From: Flavobacteriales bacterium
GTDB lineage: Bacteria; Bacteroidota; Bacteroidia; Flavobacteriales; BACL11
Assembly (NCBI GenBank): GCA_018695965.1
Contig: JABHQB010000055.1
Location: 1-21,583, forward strand
Direction of reading: 5' to 3'
Length of the DNA stretch: 21,583 nucleotides
The first letter of the stretch is position 1. Each line of letters opens with the position of its first letter. Of the stretch, positions 1 to 6,860 are shown piece by piece. Both the position numbers and the translations under genes were made by a program. A model generated the notes under the pieces. It saw only the letters and a list, made by a program, of their open reading frames with translations, was not told where the DNA came from and did not search any database.

Positions 1-2
1 AT

Positions 3-134
3 ATAAACTTTAATACAGGAACCCTCACTAAGATTACAGATGTTTTAGGTCGTGAAAGTAAGGAGAAGAGTAATGTTCCTCTCTTTTATATTTTTGATGA
101 TGGAATAGTAGAAAAGAGAATAATTATGGAATAA
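3..134 (+). CDS. C-terminal end of a T9SS-type exported protein (5' truncated by window edge)
   Basis: An open frame runs in from the left edge and stops at 132-134, giving 43 visible residues. The final residues include VLGRE, then LFYIFDDGIVEKRI and the stop. A short tail with ITDVLGRE followed by a hydrophobic FYIYDDG-like stretch and a basic VEKR end is typical of C-terminal type IX sorting tails in Bacteroidota surface and secreted proteins. The residues seen are direct observation; the T9SS assignment rests on family resemblance. The catalytic or binding part of the protein lies outside the window, so no function can be given. The gene is followed within 30 nt by a tRNA-like remnant, and no hairpin terminator is seen after it. 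Confidence 0.7.
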   Translation: MNFNTGTLTKITDVLGRESKEKSNVPLFYIFDDGIVEKRIIME

Positions 135-160
135 CATTTGGCTTGTAGTTTTTAGTATAG

Positions 161-193
161 GGTTCGAATCCTGCTACCCCGACTTTTTTTATT
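161..193 (+). repeat. tRNA-Pro 3'-end remnant plus T-tract, direct repeat copy 1
   Basis: Positions 161-182 read GGTTCGAATCC followed by TGCTACCCCGA. This matches the T-loop, the 3' strand of the T-stem, an acceptor strand TACCCCG and discriminator A of a bacterial tRNA. An acceptor ending in G72 needs C1, a hallmark of tRNA-Pro. No 5' acceptor strand (CGGGGTA), D-arm or anticodon arm lies upstream, and the 5' strand of the T-stem is disrupted, so this is not a functional tRNA. Bases 167-193, including a seven-T run, recur exactly at 592-618. Confidence 0.75.
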
Positions 194-207
194 ATGCTTG
201 GCATAAT
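191..207. promoter_or_regulatory. 17-bp palindrome upstream of small membrane gene 1
   Basis: ATTATGC-TTG-GCATAAT is a perfect 7-bp inverted repeat with a 3-nt centre. It begins at the last bases of the tRNA-like repeat and ends 25 nt before the likely start codon. A near copy (2 of 17 bases differ) sits in the equivalent place before the second paralogue. The element could be a repressor or activator operator or a short RNA hairpin; the sequence alone does not decide. Confidence 0.5.
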
Positions 208-232
208 ATTTCTTTTTTTATTTCTTTGCTTT

Positions 233-574
233 ATGAAAAAATTAATCTTGTTTTTAATTACGATAACAACACTTACAAATGTAAGTTATGCTTCTTTTCC
301 TGTAACGGAAACAGAACAAACTGAAGTTGTTGAATATGATTCAATCAATAATTTACCAGTTTCATTTATTGGTGTTTTGGTTGGTATACTTTCCTGTATA
401 ATAATTCCGTTCAATTTCTTTCTACCATTATTTATTAAGGCTTTCAATTATGATTCTAACAGATCTTTTAGAACAGGATTTTTTATTGGTGCTGCTATAG
501 GAGCTATTCTTCTTGTAATCTGGGTTGCTTCTTGGGATTTGGATCTGTCTTGGCTTAACTTAGACTTGGATTAA
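233..574 (+). CDS. Small exported two-TM membrane protein, paralogue 1
   Basis: This encodes 113 residues of unknown function. Residues 1-20 form a clear signal peptide (MKK start, hydrophobic core, VSYA then S). An acidic linker ending in QTEVVE follows, then two hydrophobic segments at about 42-70 and 81-101, and an acidic tail rich in Asp and Leu. I chose the ATG at 233 over the in-frame ATG at 194: the earlier one lies inside the palindrome, would add 13 hydrophobic residues before the signal peptide, and has no counterpart in the paralogue. The first 34 residues match the neighbour at 669 in 28 positions, after which similarity disappears. The protein is probably exported by Sec and stays in the inner membrane. 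I cannot name a family for the C-terminal body. Confidence 0.75.
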   Translation: MKKLILFLITITTLTNVSYASFPVTETEQTEVVEYDSINNLPVSFIGVLVGILSCIIIPFNFFLPLFIKAFNYDSNRSFRTGFFIGAAIGAILLVIWVASWDLDLSWLNLDLD

Positions 575-591
575 ATAACTTTTAAAGTTGT

Positions 592-618
592 AATCCTGCT
601 ACCCCGACTTTTTTTATT
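592..618 (+). repeat. tRNA-Pro 3'-end remnant plus T-tract, direct repeat copy 2
   Basis: Bases 592-618 are identical to 167-193 and lie 425 bp downstream: the 3' T-stem strand, acceptor strand TACCCCG, discriminator A and a T-tract. The upstream T-loop GGTTCG seen in copy 1 is absent here, so this copy is shorter and cannot form a tRNA. It starts 17 nt after the stop of paralogue 1 and precedes paralogue 2, so each small gene carries one copy in front of it. Confidence 0.75.
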
Positions 619-621
619 TTT

Positions 622-638
622 ATTATGATTAGCATAAT
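622..638. promoter_or_regulatory. 17-bp palindrome upstream of small membrane gene 2
   Basis: ATTATG-ATTAG-CATAAT has 6-bp arms and a 5-nt centre. It differs from the element at 191-207 at only two central positions, while the sequence between it and the start codon is much less conserved. It ends 30 nt before the ATG at 669. Conservation of the arms suggests a protein-binding site or a structured leader. Confidence 0.5.
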
Positions 639-668
639 ACTTCCTTTTCATTTGCTTTACTTTGTGTT

Positions 669-1046
669 ATGAAAAAATTACTTTTATTACTAATTACAAT
701 AACTACATTTAGCAATGTGAGTTACGCTTCTTTCCCTGTTACGGAAAACACACAAACAGAAGTTGTAGAACTTATTGAATCTCCAAATTATGGGGAAAGT
801 CAACCTATTTGGAGTATTCTTTCCATAACTTTTACATTACTGAGTTTAGGTTCATTATCCAATCCATTAGCTGCAACTATAATGGCATTATTAGGTGTTG
901 TTTTTGGATCAATTGGCTTCAATAAAAAGTTAAAAGGCTTAGCTATTACTGGCTTTATATTGTCATTGATTATTTTCTTATTATCAAGTTTTATAGCATT
1001 TACAATTTTTGCAAATGGAGGAGATCCTACAAAATTAACAGGATAA
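669..1046 (+). CDS. Small exported DUF4190-like membrane protein, paralogue 2
   Basis: This encodes 125 residues. A signal peptide (about residues 1-20, VSYA then S) and an acidic QTEVVE linker nearly repeat those of the gene at 233. The body is different: hydrophobic segments at about 47-65, 66-84 and 89-114 separated by a basic turn, with GVVFGSIGF followed by KGLAITGFILSLI. That pattern resembles the DUF4190 family of small bacterial membrane proteins, whose role is unknown. It is probably an inner-membrane protein after signal cleavage. The codons of the shared leader differ at ten synonymous sites from paralogue 1, so the duplication is old and the leader protein sequence has been maintained. 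The stop lies 13 bp from the convergent meaB stop, and no terminator hairpin is visible there. Confidence 0.75.
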   Translation: MKKLLLLLITITTFSNVSYASFPVTENTQTEVVELIESPNYGESQPIWSILSITFTLLSLGSLSNPLAATIMALLGVVFGSIGFNKKLKGLAITGFILSLIIFLLSSFIAFTIFANGGDPTKLTG

Positions 1047-1059
1047 ATTTAGGTTTGTA

Positions 1060-2010
1060 TTAGTAGATTGATAATCCCTCTAATAATTGCTTGATAGTTC
1101 CCCCTTTTTTTAATTTAGTTTCTAATTCATCTAGTTTTCCTTCCAAAATAAGAGAGTTGTATTTTTTATTTCCTAAATCTTCTTTTATAATATGATGTAG
1201 CCAATAAACATCTTGTTTCTTTCTGTTTTCATATTTATAATTATTGCTAATCATTTGCTGGTTATAGGTACTTATCGTTTCCCAAATATCTTTTATACCC
1301 GTATCTTCCAAAGCAGAACAAACAGATACTTTTGGAGTCCATCCATTTTCGGAAGCAGGAAATAAATGTAAAGCCATTTGGTATTCTTGCTTGGCATTAT
1401 TTGCTTTTTGCAGATTATCTCCATCTGATTTAGTAATTACAACCATATCTGCAAGCTCCATAATACCTCTTTTTATTCCCTGTAATTCATCTCCTGCACC
1501 TGCCAACATTAATAGTAAAAAGAAATCACAAATAGTATTAACTATTGTTTCTGACTGACCTACACCTACCGTTTCAATTAAAATAACATCAAATCCTGCA
1601 GCCTCACATAAAATAATACTATCTCTTGTTTTAGATGACACACCACCCAAAGTTCCAGATGATGGGGAAGGACGAATAAAAGCATTTTCATCTACAGCAA
1701 GCTTATTCATCCTGCTTTTATCCCCTAATATACTACCATGCGTCTTTTCGGAAGTAGGATCAATAGCAAGCACGGCAACTTTTTTTCCTTTTTCTGTGAG
1801 TATTTTACCAAAAGTTTCTATAAAAGTACTTTTACCAACTCCAGGTATTCCAGTAATTCCGATTCTAATAGAATCTCCAGAATGAGGTAGGCAATTCGAA
1901 ATTAGTTCTTGAGAAGAAATAATATCAGTTTCTAAGGAACTTTCTAAAAGTGTAATTCCCTTTGCAAGAGCTACTTTATTTCCTTTTAGTATTTCCTTAA
2001 ATAAGTCCAT
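1060..2010 (-). CDS. meaB: MeaB/ArgK-type GTPase (methylmalonyl-CoA mutase chaperone)
   Basis: This encodes 316 residues, normal for the family. MeaB is a G3E P-loop GTPase that loads and protects the adenosylcobalamin cofactor of methylmalonyl-CoA mutase in the cytoplasm. Walker A is GIPGVGKS (54-61), AIDPTS sits near 82-87, the switch region ETVGVGQSE at 146-154, and the G4 specificity motif appears as TKSD (193-196). The C-terminal region, about 260-316, fits the dimerisation arm of the family. It is the last gene of the minus-strand block, and its ATG directly follows the ridA stop (TAAATG), which points to coupling. No mutase gene (mutA/mutB) is in the window, so the partner is assumed to be elsewhere. 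It was historically called ArgK, but a role in arginine transport is not supported. Confidence 0.9.
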   Translation of the reverse strand: MDLFKEILKGNKVALAKGITLLESSLETDIISSQELISNCLPHSGDSIRIGITGIPGVGKSTFIETFGKILTEKGKKVAVLAIDPTSEKTHGSILGDKSRMNKLAVDENAFIRPSPSSGTLGGVSSKTRDSIILCEAAGFDVILIETVGVGQSETIVNTICDFFLLLMLAGAGDELQGIKRGIMELADMVVITKSDGDNLQKANNAKQEYQMALHLFPASENGWTPKVSVCSALEDTGIKDIWETISTYNQQMISNNYKYENRKKQDVYWLHHIIKEDLGNKKYNSLILEGKLDELETKLKKGGTIKQLLEGLSIY

Positions 2011-2388
2011 TTATTTTACAGCAATTACAGATATTTCTACATTTACATTTTTAGGTAAATCAGAGACTTCTACCGCTTCTCTTGCTGGAGGGTTTTCTGA
2101 AAAGTAAGATGCGTACACATCATTTATTTCAGAATATTGCCCCATATTCTTCATGAAAATAGAACATTTTACTACATTTGAGAAACCCATTCCTGAAGCC
2201 TTTAAAACTTCCAAGATATTTCTCAGTATCTGATGAGTTTCCTCCGAAATAGAGGATAATACTAATTCCCCTGTTTTTGGATTTATTGCTATCTGTCCCG
2301 AACAATAAAGTGTGTTTCCACTTAAAATTGCTTGGCTATAAGGGCCGATTGTTTTTGGAGCTTTTTGGGTTGAAATAACTTTTTTCAT
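2011..2388 (-). CDS. ridA: RidA family enamine/imine deaminase
   Basis: This encodes 125 residues with the chosen start. RidA hydrolyses reactive enamines and imines, such as 2-aminoacrylate released by PLP-dependent serine or threonine dehydratases, to ketoacids and ammonia in the cytosol. The sequence shows the family N-terminus (TQKAPKTIGPYSQA), CSGQIAINP, and the C-terminal signature PAREAVEVSDLPK with VEISVIAV, containing the substrate-carboxylate-binding Arg and the late Glu. An in-frame ATG at 2421 would add 11 residues and overlap the upstream gene by 29 nt. The ATG at 2388 matches the usual family N-terminus and lies 4 nt after the upstream stop, so I prefer it. Its place behind serine-synthesis and PLP genes fits enamine protection. 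Confidence 0.9.
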   Translation of the reverse strand: MKKVISTQKAPKTIGPYSQAILSGNTLYCSGQIAINPKTGELVLSSISEETHQILRNILEVLKASGMGFSNVVKCSIFMKNMGQYSEINDVYASYFSENPPAREAVEVSDLPKNVNVEISVIAVK

Positions 2389-2392
2389 TTTT

Positions 2393-3031
2393 TTAATAAT
2401 TTCTGTTTCCAAATATAACACTTCCTAATCTAATCATGTTGCTTCCGTATTGTATTGCACTTTTATAATCTCCACTCATCCCCATAGAGAGTGTAGTAAA
2501 ACTAGTATGATTTTTATAAATCTGTTGTAGAGAACAGAATTCTTTTTCAATTTGAGAAATAGTATCTGTAAAACTTGCCATTCCCATAAGTCCGATAATA
2601 TTCACATTTTCAAATTCAGAAGATCTTTGCATAATATCATTAATTTCTGATAAAGAAAATCCAAATTTTGTACTTTCTTCTGCTATATGAACTTGTAAAA
2701 GACAATTGATAATTCTGCTATTCTTTTTTGCTCTTTTATTTATTTCTTTTAGTAGTTTCTCAGAATCCGTTCCGTGAATTAAACTTACAAAAGGAGCTAT
2801 ATATTTTACTTTATTTCTTTGTAAATGACCAATCATGTGCCATTCTATATCTTTTGGTAGATTTTCGTATTTTTCTACTAGTTCCTGAACTTTATTCTCT
2901 CCAAAAATTTTATGTCCAGAATTATAAGCTTGCAATATTTCTTCTTCTGATTTGGTTTTGGATACCGCAACTAATGTTACGTTATTAGGAAGTTCCTTTT
3001 TGATAGTCTGAATTTTATCAGAAATATTCAT
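2393..3031 (-). CDS. yggS: YggS/PLPBP family pyridoxal phosphate homeostasis protein
   Basis: This encodes 212 residues, slightly shorter than the usual ~230. These single-domain TIM-barrel proteins bind pyridoxal 5'-phosphate without known catalysis and help keep PLP and amino/keto acid pools balanced. The PLP Schiff-base lysine is K25 in VAVSKTK. Other family motifs are FGENKVQE (43-50), WHMIGHLQRNK, HIAEESTKFGF, and near the C-terminus SMGMSGDY with YGSNMIRLGSVIFG, which forms the phosphate-binding loop. The start directly abuts the stop of the DUF1015 gene (TAAATG). The neighbours include serC, a PLP enzyme, and ridA, which acts on products of PLP enzymes, so the group looks like a functional set. 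Confidence 0.9.
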   Translation of the reverse strand: MNISDKIQTIKKELPNNVTLVAVSKTKSEEEILQAYNSGHKIFGENKVQELVEKYENLPKDIEWHMIGHLQRNKVKYIAPFVSLIHGTDSEKLLKEINKRAKKNSRIINCLLQVHIAEESTKFGFSLSEINDIMQRSSEFENVNIIGLMGMASFTDTISQIEKEFCSLQQIYKNHTSFTTLSMGMSGDYKSAIQYGSNMIRLGSVIFGNRNY

Positions 3032-4264
3032 TTAATAAAGTTTGTAAATAGTTAGTCCCGATCTTAATTTTGGTTCTACATAAGTACTTTTGGGAGGCAT
3101 AATTTCATTGTTATCAGCAACCTTTTTTAAGGAATCTATATCAATTGGTTTTAGAATAAAAGCTACTTTATATTCTCCAGAGTCTACTTTTGATTTAATT
3201 TCCAAAAGAGGAATAGTTCCATCTAGGAAAGTGATGTTTTTATCTGTTCTCTCATCTGTAATTCCTAAAATAGGAGATAAGATATTTTCAGATAAAATAG
3301 AAGGGTCTAAGCTCTCGAATGTTAAATTATATTTTTTAGAATGAGCTATTAAAGAATACCATTTTCCTTCGAAATACATAGAGATTTCATCTTTTAAAAT
3401 AGGAGAGTAAATATTTTCCCCTTTATTTTTTACCGAATACGATTTCTCAATTTTAGAAATTAGCTCTTGTTCAGTAAATCCATTTGTATGTTTAACAAGT
3501 CTATTAAAATTAATTATATTTAACTGACTTTCCGGAATTAGAAAACTCATAAAAAAATTAAAATTATCTTCCGGATTGTAGTTAGGATTTTCTTTTCTTA
3601 AATTCTTACATAATAAGGCTGAAGAAGCCGATCTATGATGCCCATCTGCAATGTAAATATCTTCTATATTTTTAAATTCAGAAACTATTTTATTTATGAT
3701 TTGCTTATCATCAATCTTCCATAATTTATGACAGACTTTATTTGTAGTAGTAAATTCGTATTCTGATCTTTCTAACATCTTGTTAGATACAATCAAATTA
3801 ATATTTTCATTATCGGAATAACTCAGTAACACTGGATCTGCATTAAATCCTGTAATTTGCAGATAATCCTTAAATATCTTCTCCCTTTTAGTTATGGTTT
3901 TTTCATGAATTTTTATGTTTCCATTTAAATAATCATCAACTGATGCAGCAGCAATAATTCCAGTAAAAGTTTTATTTTTCTTTTTTTGAGAGTAAACATA
4001 AATAGATTTTTTTTCATCCTGTAATAATGTTCCTTCAGAGTTAAAATCAGTAAATTTCTGTTTTACCAAATTAAACTTTTCTGTTCCATTTTTTTTTGTT
4101 TTATGCTTATAATCGGGATTAATTATGTGCAAAAAAGTAAATGGGTTATTATCTAATTTTTCCTTTAATGTTTCATCAGAATAACTTAAATAAGACCTAG
4201 AAGCAACAAGATTTACTTTATCTCTAGTTGGTCTTACCGCTCTGAATGGTCGAATAGTTGCCAT
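3032..4264 (-). CDS. DUF1015 family protein encoded with serA/serC
   Basis: This encodes 410 residues, the usual family length. DUF1015 (COG4198) proteins start, as here, with an IRPFRAVRP-like segment and carry the invariant motif ADGHHR (206-211). No signal peptide or membrane segment is present, so it is cytoplasmic. No biochemical role is established that I know of. Its ATG overlaps the serA stop by one base (TAATG), which indicates coupled translation with serA. The DGHHR core resembles the phosphate-binding loop of ParB/sulfiredoxin-fold nucleotide enzymes, a group that includes free serine kinases. With serA and serC next to it and no serB in the block, a role at the phosphoserine/serine step is an attractive but untested idea. 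Confidence 0.85.
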   Translation of the reverse strand: MATIRPFRAVRPTRDKVNLVASRSYLSYSDETLKEKLDNNPFTFLHIINPDYKHKTKKNGTEKFNLVKQKFTDFNSEGTLLQDEKKSIYVYSQKKKNKTFTGIIAAASVDDYLNGNIKIHEKTITKREKIFKDYLQITGFNADPVLLSYSDNENINLIVSNKMLERSEYEFTTTNKVCHKLWKIDDKQIINKIVSEFKNIEDIYIADGHHRSASSALLCKNLRKENPNYNPEDNFNFFMSFLIPESQLNIINFNRLVKHTNGFTEQELISKIEKSYSVKNKGENIYSPILKDEISMYFEGKWYSLIAHSKKYNLTFESLDPSILSENILSPILGITDERTDKNITFLDGTIPLLEIKSKVDSGEYKVAFILKPIDIDSLKKVADNNEIMPPKSTYVEPKLRSGLTIYKLY

Positions 4265-5223
4265 TATTTATTAAAGTAGGCAATAATTTTTTCTGCTAGT
4301 TCCTCACCAATTCTATCTTGCGCCTCTAATGTAGCAGCTCCAATATGAGGAGTTAAAGAGATTTTATTATGCATCATTAAATGAATACTTGGATTTGGTT
4401 CATTTGTAAATACATCTAATGCAGCATAAGCGAGTTTACCTTTATCTAGAGCAAACATTAAAGCGTCTTCATCAATAACACCACCTCTGGCAGTATTTAT
4501 TATTCCAGCACCATCCTTCATTAATCCAATTTCTTCCGCTCCAATTACTGCTTTATCCTCTAACTTTGGAATGTGAAGTGTGACAAAATCTGATCCTCTT
4601 AGTACATTTTTTAGAGATGTAGATTCTATTGTAAAGGTTTTTTTGTCTCCATTGAAGAAATTTAAAGTTATATTTGCTTCAGAAGTATATTTATCATGAG
4701 CTAATACATTCATTCCGAGTCCAATCGCTCTTTTTGCTACTTCTTGCCCTATTCTTCCGAAACCAATAATACCTAAAGTTTTTCCAGTAAGTTCACTGCC
4801 TCCAGAAAAAGCTTTCTTAAGGGATTTAAAGTTTTGGTCTCCTTCTAGGGGCATTTGTCTATTTGATTCATATAAGAATCTCACCATCCCAAAAAGATGT
4901 GCAAAAACTAACTCAGCAACTGATGAAGAAGATGCTGCTGGAGTATTGTAGACTTCTAATCCTTTTTCTTTTGCATATTCTACATCAATATTGTCCATTC
5001 CTACACCTCCTCTTCCAATTATTTTTAGATTAGGACATGCGTCAATAAGTTCTTTTCTGGCGGTAGTTGCACTCCTAACTAAAAGAACCTCAATGCCCTC
5101 TTTGTTTATTGTTTCAATAAGATTTTCTTGATCAACTTTTTCAGTAATAACTTGAAATCCCTTTTCTTCTAGAGCTACCTTTCCAGACTCAGAAATTCCA
5201 TCATTCGCTAATATTTTTGACAT
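4264..5223 (-). CDS. serA: D-3-phosphoglycerate dehydrogenase, short form
   Basis: This encodes 319 residues. It catalyses NAD-dependent oxidation of 3-phosphoglycerate to 3-phosphohydroxypyruvate, the first step of serine synthesis. The D-isomer 2-hydroxyacid dehydrogenase fold is clear: RGGVGMDNID (71-80), Rossmann motif GFGRIG (154-159), and catalytic residues R246 (TARGG), E275 (TNEP) and H293 (HIGAAT). The protein ends just after the catalytic domain, so the C-terminal ACT domain that gives serine feedback in longer homologues is absent. It lies one base after the serC stop and overlaps the DUF1015 start. The pairing with serC supports SerA over a generic hydroxyacid dehydrogenase. Confidence 0.92.
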   Translation of the reverse strand: MSKILANDGISESGKVALEEKGFQVITEKVDQENLIETINKEGIEVLLVRSATTARKELIDACPNLKIIGRGGVGMDNIDVEYAKEKGLEVYNTPAASSSSVAELVFAHLFGMVRFLYESNRQMPLEGDQNFKSLKKAFSGGSELTGKTLGIIGFGRIGQEVAKRAIGLGMNVLAHDKYTSEANITLNFFNGDKKTFTIESTSLKNVLRGSDFVTLHIPKLEDKAVIGAEEIGLMKDGAGIINTARGGVIDEDALMFALDKGKLAYAALDVFTNEPNPSIHLMMHNKISLTPHIGAATLEAQDRIGEELAEKIIAYFNK

Positions 5224-5224
5224 T

Positions 5225-6292
5225 TTATATGTTTTCTAAATTTTTCATTATATCAACTAAAACCTGAACGCTTTCTATAGGCATGGCATTATAAATAGAC
5301 GCTCTGTATCCTCCAACAGAACGGTGTCCATTTAATCCACTAATTCCTGCCCCGTTCCACATTTGATTAAATGTTTCTTCTAAAGTAGAATCTGTGAGAG
5401 TGAAGGTTACATTCATATTTGATCTATCTTCTTTTCTTGCAACTCCTTCAAAAAGTGGATTCCTATCAATTTCATTATATATCAATTCTGATTTTTGATT
5501 ATTTATTTGTTCAATCCACTCAATTCCACCATGATCTTTTATCCATTGCAATGTAAGCATGGAGACATATATTGAAAAAACTGGTGGCGTATTGAACATA
5601 CTATCTTTGGATATATGAGTATTGTAATCTAACATAGTAGATATTTTTCTTCCTGTTCTTCCCAGAATTTCATTTTTTACAATAACAAGAGTAGCTCCTG
5701 CTGGCCCCATATTCTTCTGAGCTCCAGCATAAATTAAATCAAATTTACTTACATCAATTTTTCTGCTAAAAATATCAGAACTCATATCACAAACCATTAA
5801 AGATGGAACCTCAGGAAATACTTTCATTTGGGTACCGAAAATAGTATTATTTGATGTACAATGAAAATAATCTACATCCGAAGGTATTTTGTATCCTTTT
5901 GGGATATAATTGTAGTTTTTATCGGAAGAATCTCCTACAACTATTACCTCTCCAAATTGTTTTGCTTCAGTAATTGATTTTTTTGCCCATGCACCAGTAT
6001 TTGTATAAGCTGCTTTTCCATCTTTTTCTTTCATTAGATTAAGAGGAACCATTAAAAATTCCAAACTAGCTCCACCTTGAAGGAAAAGTACAGAATATCC
6101 GTTTGGTAGTTCTAGTAATTCTTTTACAAGATTTCTTGCTTGTTCCATTACCTCTACAAAAGGTTTACTCCTGTGAGAAATTTCAATTAAAGATAAGTTG
6201 TCGTTATTAAAGTTAATTACTGCTTCTGATGCCTTTTGTATTACATCTTGTGGTAAAATACAAGGTCCTGCTGAGAAGTTATGTTTTTTCAT
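5225..6292 (-). CDS. serC: Phosphoserine aminotransferase
   Basis: This encodes 355 residues, full length for class V aminotransferases of this type. It is PLP-dependent and converts 3-phosphohydroxypyruvate plus glutamate to phosphoserine plus 2-oxoglutarate; the same enzyme can act in PLP synthesis in some bacteria. Visible motifs are FSAGPCILP (6-14), HRSK (40-43, substrate-phosphate region), FLQGGASLEF (70-79), CTSNNTIFGTQ, DMSSD and the PLP lysine K193 in YAGAQKNMGPAG. The C-terminal SGLNGHRSVGGYRASIYNAM is the typical closing segment. It lies between efp (2-nt gap) and serA (1-nt gap) on the same strand, giving the first two serine-pathway enzymes side by side. Confidence 0.95.
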   Translation of the reverse strand: MKKHNFSAGPCILPQDVIQKASEAVINFNNDNLSLIEISHRSKPFVEVMEQARNLVKELLELPNGYSVLFLQGGASLEFLMVPLNLMKEKDGKAAYTNTGAWAKKSITEAKQFGEVIVVGDSSDKNYNYIPKGYKIPSDVDYFHCTSNNTIFGTQMKVFPEVPSLMVCDMSSDIFSRKIDVSKFDLIYAGAQKNMGPAGATLVIVKNEILGRTGRKISTMLDYNTHISKDSMFNTPPVFSIYVSMLTLQWIKDHGGIEWIEQINNQKSELIYNEIDRNPLFEGVARKEDRSNMNVTFTLTDSTLEETFNQMWNGAGISGLNGHRSVGGYRASIYNAMPIESVQVLVDIMKNLENI

Positions 6293-6294
6293 TA

Positions 6295-6858
6295 TTACTT
6301 TACTCTTTCAATATAAGATCCTTTTTCAGTATCTATTTTAATTCTATCACCTTCGTTAATAAATAAAGGGACTTGAATATCCGCTCCAGTTTCTGTTTTT
6401 GCTGGTTTAAAAGTATTAGTAGCTGTGTTTCCTTTCACTCCTGGTTCAGTAAATGAAATCTCCAGAAGTACATGAGAAGGTACTTGTGATGAAAGAGGGA
6501 TGCCTTCATCTGCATGAAAAAGAACTTCTACATTATCACCTTCTTTCAGGAATTGGACATTATCAATAGAATCTTTTTGCATAATTATTTGTTCGTAATC
6601 ATCATTATTCATTAAATGATAATCATTTCCATTTGCATATAGAAACTGATATTTCCTGTTTTCAATTCTGATTACATCAATTTTTACTCCAGATGTAAAT
6701 GTATTTTCTAATAATCTTCCAGTATTTAGGTTCCTGATTTTTGTCCGTACAAATGCAGGTCCTTTTCCTGGTTTAACATGAAGAAAAGATTCAATCTTCC
6801 AAGGATCTCCATTATAATTAAAACATAATCCGTTTCTGAAATCTGCTGTAGTAGCCAT
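6295..6858 (-). CDS. efp: Translation elongation factor P
   Basis: This encodes 187 residues, the standard length. EF-P binds the ribosome between the P and E sites and relieves stalling at consecutive prolines. Three beta-barrel domains are recognisable: an N-terminal KOW-like domain with the loop HVKPGKGPAF (27-36), whose tip lysine K32 corresponds to the residue that carries the modification in E. coli (K34), followed by two OB-type domains. The C-terminal signature TGADIQVPLFINEGDRIKID is present. The gene sits 2 nt after lpxA and 2 nt before serC, a lipid A-efp linkage often seen in Bacteroidota. No modification enzyme (EpmA, EpmB or EarP) is in the window, so the state of K32 cannot be predicted. 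Confidence 0.96.
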   Translation of the reverse strand: MATTADFRNGLCFNYNGDPWKIESFLHVKPGKGPAFVRTKIRNLNTGRLLENTFTSGVKIDVIRIENRKYQFLYANGNDYHLMNNDDYEQIIMQKDSIDNVQFLKEGDNVEVLFHADEGIPLSSQVPSHVLLEISFTEPGVKGNTATNTFKPAKTETGADIQVPLFINEGDRIKIDTEKGSYIERVK

Positions 6859-6860
6859 AT

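Noticed and set aside
110..186. Possible intact tRNA ending at about 182
   Set aside because: Only the T-loop and 3' acceptor strand fit. There is no CGGGGTA 5' strand, D-arm or anticodon arm upstream, and the stretch overlaps the end of a coding region.
194..232. Alternative upstream start for the first small membrane gene
   Set aside because: It begins inside the palindrome and would put 13 hydrophobic residues before a normal signal peptide; the paralogue has no such extension.
1047..1059. Terminator between the second small gene and meaB
   Set aside because: The 13-bp gap between converging stops contains no inverted repeat or T-run long enough to call.
2389..2421. Alternative ridA start at 2421
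   Set aside because: It adds 11 residues not typical of RidA and overlaps the yggS end by 29 nt; the ATG at 2388 gives the usual family N-terminus.
2728..2988. Open frame on the plus strand inside yggS
   Set aside because: It is antisense to a conserved gene; the hydrophobic translation is a by-product of AT-rich coding sequence.
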